Of a DNA stretch of 64,000 nt, positions 31,986 through 41,784 are shown in pieces. Position 1 is the stretch's first letter. Each line of letters opens with the position of its first letter. Made by a program: the position numbers and the translations under genes. A model generated the notes under the pieces. That model ran no database searches. It was not told the DNA's origin and saw only the letters and a list, made by a program, of their open reading frames with translations. Source of the stretch: Procambarus clarkii (Eukaryota > Arthropoda > Malacostraca > Decapoda > Cambaridae); contig NC_091156.1 in assembly GCF_040958095.1 (NCBI RefSeq), forward strand, positions 23,987,729 to 24,051,728, read 5' to 3'.

Positions 31986-32770
31986 TCAGGGTGGCAGAGC
32001 GACAACGTCCTGCCTGACGTAGGAAGTAAACGCGTTACTCTTCCACCTGCCGACTGCCATTATCTCCGCTGGGGCGAGCCCGTCTAGAGACAGCTGGGTG
32101 GCCCTGCCGATGCGAAAGGAATGCGGGGCGTAGTCAGCTGGGGGGCAAGCCTAGCCCCATGAGGGCAGCGCGAAGCATCCTGGAGAAATCTTGCCTGGTA
32201 TCAGGTGCGCCTGTGGCATGTTTGAATATGGGCCCTGGGCCTGCGCCCCTGTAGTTAAAGTATTTAGACAGGGCGCGGACCGGGCAGTACTTGCTGGAAG
32301 AATTCGCTCTCAGGGAGAGGGTGGGCTTGCGACCTGTACTGTGCTTGTAAGAGTTGAAGACAATATCAATTCCTACCCTCGTAATTGATACCTGTTCCAT
32401 GCTGAGCGTGTGTCGTCCTCGTTCCGCGTAGACCGCCTCACCTGGGCGTAGGCAGGCATGGAAAGCCAGGGAAAAGAGCGCCCAGTAGCAAGACTTCTCA
32501 TAGGCAGTGTTACATACGCCTCCCAGTGCCCGCAGCAGGCGATGCAGGAGGCGCCTCGTCACAAGGAGATGCCACGCAGGGGCCCGTCGAGCGGAGTTTC
32601 GTGCCTCTTTGAAGAGTTGAGTGACCAGGAACTGTCGGGTTGGGTCCCTCCTACCATGCAACTTGCAGACGAAGGCGATGGCCGCTAGGTAAGCGTGAAG
32701 AGAACGGAACTCCAGGCCCCGCGAGAGCAGGGATTGCAGGAAGTTCACCAGGGTCGAGGGATTAGCATCT
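31986..32770 (-). pseudogene. DIRS-type tyrosine recombinase, frameshifted
   Basis: Reading downward: a core-binding part (NFLQSLLSRGLEFRS, YLAAIAFVCK), then a catalytic domain with the first arginine in F-H-A-C-L-R-P-G-E-A and a central KHSTGRKPTLSLR region. The second frame holds HSFRIGRAT (the H-x-x-R box), L-D-G-L-A-P-A-E-I-M-A-V-G-R-W-K-S and the nucleophile region S-Y-V-R-Q (tyrosine codon at about 32,019-32,021). The two frames are separated by one extra base in a C run near 32,142. The enzyme would integrate circular cDNA without target duplication. The N-terminal end is split by a 111-bp terminal-repeat copy. Confidence 0.8.
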
Positions 32771-32780
32771 CCACACCTAG

Positions 32781-32891
32781 AGAGTAAATATATAAAGTGA
32801 ATAGGTCACATAACACTTAATGAAGCCCGACCAAGAGGCCGGAAAGACATAATGGTAAATCCTAGGTGAATTAACAGGAATTAACAGGCGG
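32781..32891. repeat. 111-bp copy of terminal block Y' inside the recombinase gene
   Basis: Identical to 31,598-31,709 apart from one missing A. It shares the variants of Y' (GGTCAC, GGCCGG, CCTAGG), not those of Y. It separates A-E-Y-A-T-Y-V-L (RT frame end) from the recombinase frame starting D-A-N-P-S-T-L. Confidence 0.9.
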
Positions 32892-34535
32892 CGAGGGGCA
32901 TTCTCCTCGCCGCCCTGCCAAGACGTAGGTAGCATACTCTGCCAACTTAGCCCGGTAAACTTGCCGCGTCGCTGGTTGCAGTGAGTTAAACAGGGTCCTT
33001 ACAGTTGCAGGGTGAAGTTGCAGGGCAGGTGGTGTGCGGAAACTACGGTCGGCGTCTCGCAGGAACAAGGGCGGCAGCGTCTGTAAGCGGGAAAGAGCGT
33101 CACAAACCCCGTTTAGTTTGCCTGGGAGGTGGGAGGGGATGAGCGTAATGTTATGTTTGAGCAGGAGCACTGCCAAAGGCCTGACAAGTTTCATTAGGAG
33201 GGGGCACCTAGCAGAGAGAGAGATGAGCACATTTACCACAGCACTGTTGTCCGATTTGCACACCAGCCTCTTATTGGCCAATACTGGGGCGAAGAGTGCT
33301 ATACCTATGTAGAAAGGGTAGAGCTCGAGCAATGCAATGTTGAGCCGACACCAGTCCTGTGGCCACGTTCCCCTGAACCAGGCCGCCCCTAGCATTTGTC
33401 CATACCCCTTGGAAGAAGCGTCGGCGCACATTGAAAGTGATGGAGCACTTCCCCATCCACCATCTGGGGAAAAGACTGTTACTCCATTGAAGTCGCTGAG
33501 GAAGGAGCGCCAGGCGGCGAGGTCGAGCTTAGCCTCAGCGTCCAAGTGGCATAGTTGTGAGGGGCGCTGGACACCCCGCATGAGCAGGTGCAGACGACGC
33601 AGGAAGGCCCGGCCGCCCAGAATTACCGCAGTGGCGAATTGCAACTTTCCAATGATCACCTGCGGGTCCCGGAGGGGGATGCGCTCTAGACTCAGCGCGT
33701 CTTCCACCACCGCCGTGTACTTCGTTTTCTTGTCCTCGGGGAGTCTTGTTTTCATCCTACGAGCATCAATCTCTAGGCCTAGGAACGTGAGGCAGGAGCA
33801 CGGACACTCGGTCTTGTGTGGTGCCAAGGGAACCCCCAATCGCACGCAGAGGGCGGAGAACACCTGCAGGCTTCGTTGGCACTCATTGAAAGTGAAACTG
33901 ACGAAGAGGAAGTCGTCCAGTACCTTCACAACGTCTCGCACCCCGAACTTCTCGGCGAGGATCCATTGCAGAGCACTGGAAAAGGTCTCGAAGATCCGGC
34001 AGGAGGGGACGGCTCCCATGCTGAGCATCTTTTCATAGTAGTACTTGCCGCCATAAGAAAACCTAAGGAGATGGTAGTCGCTCGGGTGTACTGGGACGAT
34101 CCGGAACGCTTCTGCGATGTCGCACTTTGCCAGGTGAGCCCCTGGCGAACGGCTGACAACCATCACCACCACGTCATTGATAGACTGGTAGGTGACGGAC
34201 GTCGATTCCTTAGGGATGTTGGCGTTCACACGGTCAGAGGAGTAAGGGTAGCTGAGGGGTTGCAGGAGTCGGTACTTGCCCGGCGTAGACTTCTCCCTCA
34301 AGGCTATGGGCGAACACTTGAAATTCTCGAAAGGGGGGGCTTCGAAGGGGCCGGCGATGCGTCCTAGACTCAACTCCTTGTCGAGCATGGGCCCGACGAT
34401 GTGCGGGAGGTCCGTCGTAGCCTGAGGGTTGCGTGAAGAAAGGGGGGTCCGCGTCCCTTCAAAGCCGAGTAGGAACCCCCTTTGAAACCCCCACGACGTA
34501 GTCCTGTAGGGAGTAACCCACCAGCAAAGCATCAA
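32871..34535 (-). CDS. DIRS-type reverse transcriptase-RNase H
   Basis: The 554-codon frame has RT motifs CDIAEAFRIVPVHP, Y-E-K-M-L-S-M-G-A-V-P-S and the catalytic VLDDFLFV (near residue 207); LDDF is the DIRS-type form of YxDD. An RNase H domain begins near 375 with CADASSKGYGQML, and has LELYPFYIGI and CKSDNSAVVNVL. The final residues (A-T-R-Q-V-Y-R-A-K-L-A-E-Y) are the beginning of the recombinase core-binding domain; the frame then ends inside the inserted terminal-repeat copy. The first codons overlap the end of gag by 77 nt in another frame, suggesting translational coupling or frameshifting. Confidence 0.8.
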   Translation of the reverse strand: MMLCWWVTPYRTTSWGFQRGFLLGFEGTRTPLSSRNPQATTDLPHIVGPMLDKELSLGRIAGPFEAPPFENFKCSPIALREKSTPGKYRLLQPLSYPYSSDRVNANIPKESTSVTYQSINDVVVMVVSRSPGAHLAKCDIAEAFRIVPVHPSDYHLLRFSYGGKYYYEKMLSMGAVPSCRIFETFSSALQWILAEKFGVRDVVKVLDDFLFVSFTFNECQRSLQVFSALCVRLGVPLAPHKTECPCSCLTFLGLEIDARRMKTRLPEDKKTKYTAVVEDALSLERIPLRDPQVIIGKLQFATAVILGGRAFLRRLHLLMRGVQRPSQLCHLDAEAKLDLAAWRSFLSDFNGVTVFSPDGGWGSAPSLSMCADASSKGYGQMLGAAWFRGTWPQDWCRLNIALLELYPFYIGIALFAPVLANKRLVCKSDNSAVVNVLISLSARCPLLMKLVRPLAVLLLKHNITLIPSHLPGKLNGVCDALSRLQTLPPLFLRDADRSFRTPPALQLHPATVRTLFNSLQPATRQVYRAKLAEYATYVLAGRRGECPSPPVNSC

Positions 34536-35562
34536 GGGCGTCGGTGTCCACCGGCATTGTTACTGCCGGCGTTCTTCTTACCCTTATCCTGTGAGTGTCG
34601 TCGAGGGCGCTGGTCGTGGGAGGGTTCGTCGCGTGGCTGAGCGGGGGACAAGTGGTGTAAGCCGGGTGCCTTCTTCGACAGCGCGGGCAGTAGTGCTTGA
34701 AGGAACATGATGTAAAATTGCAGCCGGGTCCCCTCGAGTGGTAGGAAAAGCAGTAGCCCGGGGGGAGCCATGCAACCCGGGCGCTAGAGAGTGTAAGTGC
34801 CGCCGATCGCCCCACCTCCTGCCTTGTCGTCTGGACAGTGGCCTGGGCGATGCGCTGGACCGAGCGGAATTCCAAGTCTAGCCTGTAATCAAGCCAAGAA
34901 CAGTCCGACCTCTCCTTGTCCCATCTGAAGGCCTTGTCGTACCACATCCAATCGCCTCTGAGGGTCGCCTTCATGGTCTTGACGTACCGTGCATAGGTGA
35001 ACAGCGCCTGGGCCTCGGCTGGGTGCTTCTCGATGTAGATCACTGCATAGATGTCGAAGCCATGCGCCCACTGGTCCGGCGTCAGGGGCGGCTGCTTCTT
35101 AGCAGGCGTCTGGGAGTCAGGGATGGACACAGGGTGAGTCTCGAAGGGTCCTGCTTCGCGCTCGTGAGTGAGCAACTCCCTGAGGTCAACGTACTTGTTA
35201 GCCCAGACCTTCTCCCGGAGGGCCTGAGGGACGTGCACGCCCAGGAGTGGGATAGTGGAACCCTGGGGCGCCCGAAGGTGTCCCAGCCAGGGACTAGTAA
35301 GTGGGGGAGAAGCACTCACCCTGGGAGACTCACCATAAGAGGACGGGCTGGAGGAGCTGGCACGGCGCCTCGACGTATGCCCCCTGGACCGAGGGCGACG
35401 CTCGGTGGGGGAGGGCGAGGCGGCTGTGACAGCCACGGCAGGGGCGGCCACGGTGCCTCCCCCATCCCGGAGGCCTGTGACTAGGGAGGGGCCCCGTGCC
35501 TGCGCGATGAGGGCCTGCAGCGTCGCCCAGTCGTCTGCTGAAAGGGTTGGTTGCTGTGTCAC
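34459..35562 (-). CDS. DIRS-type gag-like ORF1
   Basis: The 367-codon frame starts MTQQPTLSADDWATLQAL, has a Ser/Arg/Pro-rich stretch (residues about 50-95), a conserved helical region (HVPQALREKVWANKYVDL...WAHGFDIYAVIY, near 130-215) and a cysteine/histidine cluster (C-F-S-Y-H-S-R-G-P-G-C...C-S-F-K-H-Y-C-P-R-C, about 285-312). It is typical in position and layout for gag of DIRS/Ngaro-like elements. The C-terminal 25 codons overlap the RT frame. The frame is intact. Confidence 0.7.
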   Translation of the reverse strand: MTQQPTLSADDWATLQALIAQARGPSLVTGLRDGGGTVAAPAVAVTAASPSPTERRPRSRGHTSRRRASSSSPSSYGESPRVSASPPLTSPWLGHLRAPQGSTIPLLGVHVPQALREKVWANKYVDLRELLTHEREAGPFETHPVSIPDSQTPAKKQPPLTPDQWAHGFDIYAVIYIEKHPAEAQALFTYARYVKTMKATLRGDWMWYDKAFRWDKERSDCSWLDYRLDLEFRSVQRIAQATVQTTRQEVGRSAALTLSSARVAWLPPGYCFSYHSRGPGCNFTSCSFKHYCPRCRRRHPAYTTCPPLSHATNPPTTSALDDTHRIRVRRTPAVTMPVDTDALDALLVGYSLQDYVVGVSKGVPTRL

Positions 35563-36215
35563 TGTTCAACCCGTTGCTTTGCCAGTAGTACGCAGCTGGG
35601 AGCTCGCCGTCCGTGTCCGAGCCGCCCGAGGAGGCCTCTGTAGAACAGACGGTAAACCATAGGCTCGAAAGAGGGGGGGGGGCAAAGAAAAGCTGACGTA
35701 GGAGGACAGCCTCAACTATGGGCTAAAGGGCAATACACGGGGAAAACAGCAAAACCCGGCCGCAACAAGGCCGAGAGACCAGAGCCCCATGAGCAGATAA
35801 GAGAACGGGGACGGGAAACCCAGTTAAGACAGCATGAGTTGACGAGATAAAAGTCTCGGCAACGAAAGGCCGGCACTACTAATACCTAAGTGAATTGAAG
35901 CCTTACAAGGACTGAAAGAGGAGCCTGCACTGCAAGTGCAGAGAGAGAAGGGGAAACACTCTGAGGGGGGGGGGGGCCCTGCCCGCCCCCCCTGGAATGT
36001 TTCCTTGGCTTGCAAGGGCCAAGGAAACCTCCGCCGGGAATGGCACGCGATACACCTAAGACACTTGGGCGTTGGCAAACAAAGGAGGCGGCTCCCGCAG
36101 GACGCACGCACAACTGGGAGGGAAAGGGAATTAGCAGTGGGTTGAGGAGAAGAGAGCGTCGCCGAAGGCTAACTGAAAGGCAAACAAGGAGGCCTGAGTA
36201 AGGACATAGGTCCTT
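35563..36215 (-). other. 5' non-coding region of the DIRS-like element
   Basis: GC-rich, no gene seen. It holds a 13-base G run (about 35,964-35,976) and a perfect inverted repeat, GTTTCCTTGGC (35,999-36,009) pairing with GCCAAGGAAAC (36,018-36,028) around an 8-base loop. The boundary with the AT-rich DNA beyond about 36,215 is set by composition change only. Confidence 0.5.
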
Positions 36216-37048
36216 TTATATAATATATACTGAAATATTGTTACATTTAACGTATGAAACAAAGTTTATATCTGTATTTTTAATAAAATATAAAACATTA
36301 ATATTTATCAACGTATCTCTGTGAATTACATAATTTATCAGTATTGTACAGCCTGTGATCTCCACCTGGCTGGCCACTGATACCTAAGTAGCTTTCATGT
36401 GTCCGGACACCGGCGATAGGATTGTATTATTTTAACTTGAGAGAGAGAGAGATATTTCTTGAAATGTTGTCACATTAACGTCTACATATTCCTTCCTTCT
36501 GACATATAGATTTTAAGGTTAATTAGCATATATGGAAATAAATTACACAATTTATAGGCTGGTGTGAAGGGCTTCACACTCTTAGAGCAAGCCATCAAGA
36601 AACTGTACAGTATCAAGTAGCTATACAAATGCATATATCTTCGCTTTCACTTCAGTTATATTTATGACAAGTATTTAAAGTGTAGCTTATATTTCTGCCT
36701 TTCTGTTGACATAGAAAACTTTCGTTTATTACATTATCTAGATAAAATTAGCATTGATCTTCAAAAGGTTGTAGTTGTAACATCCATTATAAACAACATT
36801 ATTATTGCAAACAGTAGGAGTTTCAAAGTCTAATTTGTATGGATACCTTCTCATATAGGTGTTGTCCAGCATGATGACACAAACAAGGCAGCTAAAACTG
36901 AATGTGATAAGCCTGAAGTTGAGTGGGATATGGGCATTCCAATCTCTTCTGTCAAAGCCGCAATATTTTAGGAAATTAGGGAAGACAGAAGAGCAGTCAC
37001 TGACACACAAAAGCCAGAAAGCAAGAGTATAAAGAGCTATGACATGTT
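36216..37048. repeat. AT-rich, diverged satellite-like modules
   Basis: No gene is seen. Related modules about 200-220 bp apart (near 36,265, 36,495 and 36,690) each contain a TTTCTG-CTTTCTT-GACATA-like block followed by TTTATTAACG-like and ATTACA-like blocks. The same blocks recur at 38,600-38,860, 39,260, 39,450, 40,690 and 40,890. A GA repeat lies at 36,438-36,450. Confidence 0.45.
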
Positions 37049-37124
37049 TATGTGCCTCTGTAACCTTTTCCACTACCGCCCACAAGATGATATATGGGGT
37101 GCATAATTAATGAACTAAACTAAG
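37049..37124 (+). mobile_element. I-like LINE 3'-end scrap
   Basis: About 75 bp matching the 3' end of the I-like LINE at 6,277-6,350 in the opposite orientation: GTGCCTCTGTAACC, CACTACCGCCCACAAGATG, GGGGTGCATAAT, then AACTAAACTAA. Confidence 0.7.
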
Positions 37125-37189
37125 TAAACATGTTTAGAATCGAGAATTATATGAACGGACAGCATAAAACTTCCACTAGTGTCACAATG

Positions 37190-37700
37190 ACAGTGTGACA
37201 TTGTAATTGCCAGAATTAGGCTAGGATATCGATATGTATCGCAGGTGGCTGCAGGTAATGAATAGCCCCCAATGGTGAATATTCCAATTGTGAACTATGT
37301 GAACAAGAGCTGGGACATACTCACCAACACTATATCTGTGATTGCCCAGTTATAAGTGACTTGAGACTAAATGGTATAAGGTACTTTGAACTCTGTAATT
37401 ACTTCATACACTTAGGAATATTGGAAGATATTCTTATGCTGTACCCGGACTTTGCTAACGGAGGCTAATATATCAGCCTTGTATTTTATGTTCTCACCTG
37501 ATTGTTAGTCACAGTTGATTTTTTTTTATTGAGGCTGGTATTTTATCCCCTGATTCCATGTATAACTAACCATCCTGTGAGATGGGAATATTTGATGAAC
37601 TTATAGCTAGTTTTTTATATACACTGTGTAATCTTTCATATAGAATAGGGTAGCAGCACATTGCTGTGTATACCTAAGCTTGTTAATAATAACAAAAAAA
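37190..37700 (+). pseudogene. I-like LINE C-terminus and 3' UTR, truncated
   Basis: A broken frame reads ARIRLGYRYVSQVA, then CELCEQELGHTHQHYICDCP, then RYFELCNYFIHLGILEDIL (to about 37,470). This matches the zinc motif and C-terminus of the I-like LINEs at 6,663 and 41,700. The 3' UTR contains CCATCCTGTGAGATGGG, related to the minisatellite monomer, and ends with an A run at 37,692-37,702. Confidence 0.65.
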
Positions 37701-38856
37701 AAAGTTAGTTTCTATCGATAGGGAGAGCGATGGTTCAAAAATCCTTCTTTAAAATATGAATATCTTTCCTATCTCACTAAGATCTAATCTCTGTGATTAA
37801 AACGCAAAAATGACTTTGTCACTGCCTTTTTGATAACGTATACAATCATAAGCTTTATTTGTGAATCTCTATTAAACAGTAAATCAGAGAGCGTGTAAGG
37901 TTCCGTGTTCCATGTGCGAAGAAACAGGGAGATTTTACATAAATTCAGTACATGATAGTTTAAGTAGCGAACGCATACCAACAAAATAACGATTAGTATC
38001 TATAACAAAAATATTGTTCTATGGAGTTGATTTAACTTCCAGCCATGTATTTTTAAATAATCTTTAACGTTTTCTGGCTAGTTATGTTAGATTTGATTAA
38101 AAATACGCATTCTACTTGTTAACATCATAAATTAAATTTGCGATAATTTGAGCAGAGAAGTTTGACGACTGGATCACTGTGTACAGAAGGTTGATATGCC
38201 AGCAAACACTTTCCAGAGAGCAATATATCTTGGATAAGTCGCTCCACGATAGTGTTGCTTGGACCATCGACTTCCTTTGATATTACATATTTACATCTTA
38301 TTTTGTTATGAAATGATATTTTTTCAGAGTAAAATTATGTTTTCTCATGTTCTGCATCCAGCATCTACATTATAGTGAGTAAATATACCATATTACTTTA
38401 TTGCTTACGTAATGCTTGGAGGGTTTGAGTAGCTTTGGGTCTTTAGTGGACAGAATCTCCAATAGATGGGGCGAGAGTCGCCCCATCTCTCTCGCCCGGG
38501 CGGGAGTCGAAACTTTAATTAAAATTGCTATATCATTGGTCTCCAACATGATATATTTCCTTTAATGCACTCACAATAACGATTATAGCTCAGTCTTTCT
38601 GGAGGCATGTAATATTTTAGGCTTTATTAGCGTATCTTTGTTAATTACACAACATATTGGCAAGTGCGTAGGCGTCTGCACTCCATGCCCGAAAAGCTAC
38701 TGAACGAAACGATAAAAAACATATATATCTTCACTTGAGCATTAAATATGTCTAATGTAATGTATTTAAAATAAAACTTATATTTCTATCATTCTTAAGA
38801 ACGCATAAAACATTTGTGTTTATTAACGAATTTACGTAAAATAAACATAGACAGTC
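37701..38856. other. AT-rich intergenic stretch
   Basis: No gene is seen. Diverged satellite-like modules appear near 38,600 and 38,780. A perfect hairpin, GATGGGGCGA-gag-TCGCCCCATC, lies at about 38,465-38,487. Confidence 0.45.
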
Positions 38857-39101
38857 TCCGTGGTGTAGTGGTAAGACACTCGCCTGGCGTTCCGCGAGCG
38901 CTATGTCATGGGTTCGTATCCTGGCCGGGGAGGATTTACTGGGCGCAATTCCTTAACTGTAGCCTCTGTTTAACGCAACAGTAAAATGTGTACTTGGATG
39001 AAAAAACGATTCTTCGCGGCAGGGGATCGTATTCCAGGGACCTGCCCGAAACGCTACGCGTACTAGTGGCTGTACAAGAATATAACAACTCTTGTATATA
39101 T

Positions 39102-39131
<30 letters not shown>
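38857..39131 (+). mobile_element. tRNA-derived SINE (family S2), plus strand
   Basis: The head is CTCCGTGGTGTAGTGGTAAG (A box) with GGGTTCGTATCCTGG (B box) and a CGGGGAGGA acceptor-like end. The body has AACTGTAGCCTCTGTTTAAC, and the tail CCTGCCCGAAACGCTACGCG is followed by TACTAGTGGCTGTACAAGAA, then CTTGTATATA and about 24 A. The tail is shared with CR1-B. It is better preserved than the copy at 21,347-21,615. Confidence 0.8.
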
Positions 39132-39132
<1 letters not shown>

Positions 39133-39607
39133 GTTCTGAGAGAGAGTTGCTCCGTCGATCGAGCTGTCCGGAGTCGGAGCTCGGCTATTATAAAAGTACA
39201 CGTATCTTCGCTTTAAATTTAAATATGCCCATGGTAAGGTATTTAGAACGAAGCTTATATATCTGTCTTTCTTGTGACATATAAAACTCTTACGTTTATT
39301 AAGGAATCTGCGTGAAATAGGCATGGTTCTGAGATGACTGCTGCGGTTTTCGAGCTCGACGAGCGATGAAAACTGACAATTTTATACAACTACAAATATG
39401 TTCGGTTTTACTTAAAATATTTGTCTGGTAGAGGTTTTACATATAGATCGCGTTTCTGTCTTTCTTCTGACTAATAAATAATTTTGGTTTAATCAGTTAT
39501 CAAGATGTTTTCAACAATATTCTTTCAGCGTTCGTCTTTTCCAACTTGGGCGACCCTTTTGGAAGCACGATACTTGGGTTAACCCATCCTATAGTTGGGT
39601 CTGTTTC
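39132..39607 (+). repeat. 475-bp direct repeat, copy 1
   Basis: It runs from GTTCTGAGAGAGAGTTGCTC to ATAGTTGGGTCTGTTTC and is about 93-95% identical by eye to 40,563-41,043. Composed of two of the satellite-like modules. Confidence 0.85.
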
Positions 39608-40464
39608 TAACTCCCTAAATATGCTAAACATAATCTCAATCCATAAATTCTCTTGTGTCAACTACATTTACAAAACCCTGTTCTTAAATGCAAATCCTTG
39701 TCTGAAACTCTTCCTGGACAGATGTAATAGGACCCATTATCACCACACCAGAAATAAATATATCTTTGATATCCCCAGAGTTAAACTTAATCTGTGTAAA
39801 CACTCTATGCAAATAAAGGGACCCAGTTTATGGAACTCACTCCCTACTGAATTGAAAATCTGTCCAACTTTTACATCATTCAAAATCAACACTAAAAAGT
39901 ACCTAATTTCATCTTCATAGTTTTTCACTTTTTGCCTTAAAATTGCACTGTATCTATTGCTACCCAATCTCCCAACCTTTATGTTCCCAATTTGAACATC
40001 TTTACCATTGTGATCATTGCTGTCTTATATGTGCTGCCAATCTGCTGTATGGTGTTTATAAATCTTGTTTATCTGTATCTTTTGCTACCCAGTCTCCCAA
40101 TCTTTATGTACCCAATCTGAACATCTTTACCATTGTGATCATTGCTGTCTTATATGTGCTGTCAATCTGCTGTATGGTGTGTATTAATCTTGTTTAAATT
40201 ACCAATCAAGCTGTCAATGTAATCAATCAGAGCTTTAATATAACAATGTGCTTTAATATACTTACTAAGCTCTCTCATCTCATTTTTCTCTTGCAATGTA
40301 TCTTTATCATTTATCAATTCTGTTAGAAATTACCTACTTAAAATTATCTGCTAGATTAAGGACCTGCCCGAAACGCTGCGCGTACTAGTGGCTTTACAAG
40401 AATGTAAATACTGTACTATCCAATGTATTCTCACAAACCCAATGTACCTTCTTGTATATATATA

Positions 40465-40543
<79 letters not shown>

Positions 40544-40545
40544 AC
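39608..40545 (+). mobile_element. CR1-B 3' fragment with duplicated 3' UTR segment
   Basis: ORF2 C-terminus (SLNMLNIISIHKFSC to KKYLISSS, 39,608-39,920), then a 3' UTR in which 39,948-40,073 is tandemly repeated at 40,074-40,199, the CCCGAAACGCTGCGCGTACT hairpin, and a long AAAT-repeat tail (about 40,462-40,545). It lies between the two 475-bp repeats. Confidence 0.8.
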
Positions 40546-40562
40546 TGGGGTTCGAATATAAA

Positions 40563-41043
40563 CATTGTTCTGAGAGAGAGTTGCTCGGTCGATCGATTTG
40601 TCCGGGGTCGGAGCTCGGCTATTATAAAAGTACATGTATCTTCGCTTTAAATTTAAATATGCAGATGGTAAGGTATTTAGAATGAAGCTTATATTTCTAT
40701 CTTTCTTGTGACATATAAAACTCTTACGTTTATTAAGGAATCTGCGTGAAATAGGCATGGTTCTGAGATGAATGCTGCGGTTTTCGAGCTCGACGAGCGA
40801 TGAAAACTGCCCTTTTTATAAAATTACAAATATCTTCGGTTTTACTTAAAATATTTGTCTGGTAGAGGTTTTACAGATAGATCGCGTTTTTGTCTTTCTA
40901 CTGACTAATAAATAATTATAGTTTAATAAGTCATCAATATGTTTTCAACAATATTCTTTTGGCGTTCGTCTTTTCCAACATGGGCGACCCTTTTGGAAAC
41001 GCGATACTTGGGTTAACCCATCCCATAGTTGAGTCTGTTTCCA
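40563..41043 (+). repeat. 475-bp direct repeat, copy 2
   Basis: Second copy of 39,132-39,607, ending where the 30-bp minisatellite begins. Confidence 0.85.
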
Positions 41044-41130
41044 TTATGGTTCGGAACACCTGTCGACCCTGTGGACGCCCTACTGCCCCTGTGGACGGCA
41101 GTTGACCCCTTACCGACCCTGTGTGCGGTA
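41044..41130 (+). repeat. 30-bp minisatellite, left fragment
   Basis: About three units with GACCCTGTGGACGCC / CCCCTGTGGACGGCAGT / GACCCTGTGTGCGGTAG spacing near 30 bp. It ends at the A-tail of the I-like LINE (T run at 41,131). The same family resumes at 52,683. Confidence 0.75.
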
Positions 41131-41639
41131 GTTTTTTTTTTTATTATTATTTTCTACCACAAACGTGGCCACACATTTACAATGCTAACCAGCATATATA
41201 CATTTTCTTCTGTCCTCCATGGACAGGGTTAGAGATCAGTTAAACATATAGTTCAGGGATTTATTGAACAATCAACCACAGAAGGTGATTCGGTACTTTT
41301 AAAATGCTAAGCTAACCTACATACGTAAATACATAGATTTACGTATGCCCTACATAAAGTGTTCGAAGTGTCATTAATGTGCATTTACAAAGGTGAAATG
41401 CAATTCTGATCAGCTTCCATATGTACTTTATACACATACATATACATACACACACATATATACGTATATATACATATATACATGCATATATACACACACA
41501 CATGCATTCACATACATTTGTCTCTTTTACTCTGGCAGGGTGAGATAGCTGGCAGAGTAACTAGTGTGCAATTAGGCACTTAATCACTGAAGGTGATTAA
41601 GGTGCTTTTACAAGCTCAGGTTATATACTTACATCGCAT

Positions 41640-41784
41640 ACATACATTGTATAAATGATACATTACATGGTCAATCTTGGATACAAGTCCAATATATCAT
41701 CAAGTGTTCCAGTACTCATATAGTAATTACACAGTTCAGCATACCTCAGCCCAGAAAGGCAAAAGTCAGACAATATGGGACATT
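41640..41784 (-). pseudogene. I-like LINE C-terminal residues after the BEL insertion
   Basis: The minus-strand frame encodes CPILSDF, then LRYAELCNYYMSTG and LDDILDLYPRL, corresponding to CPVISDLR...RYFELCNYFIHLG...LEDILMLYP at 37,330-37,460. It continues the sequence EHYIVE encoded just before 52,164, so the BEL element lies within one former reading frame. Confidence 0.7.

Larger units (their letters stand above)
22570..36215 (-). mobile_element. DIRS/Ngaro-like tyrosine-recombinase retrotransposon, interrupted
   Basis: The minus-strand order is 5' region (36,215-35,563), gag (35,562-34,459), RT-RNase H (34,535-32,871), tyrosine recombinase (32,770-31,986), then a repeated terminal region. 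The terminal region, seen on the plus strand, is X (22,570-22,717), Y (22,718-23,180), Z (23,181-23,443), X' (23,444-23,593), CR1-B insertion, then Y' (31,443-31,906). A repeat order of this kind recalls the split direct repeats of Ngaro/PAT elements. I could not match Z to the other end, and the right boundary is approximate. Confidence 0.65.

Noticed and set aside
36738-37085. 115-codon minus-strand ORF
   Set aside because: It spans an I-like LINE tail scrap and AT-rich satellite sequence; no domain.
38857-38940. tRNA gene at the S2 SINE head
   Set aside because: The anticodon arm is irregular and the body is shared with a second dispersed copy at 21,347-21,615.
40351-40758. 135-codon minus-strand ORF with repeated LFIY
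   Set aside because: Translation of the AAAT-repeat tail of CR1-B.
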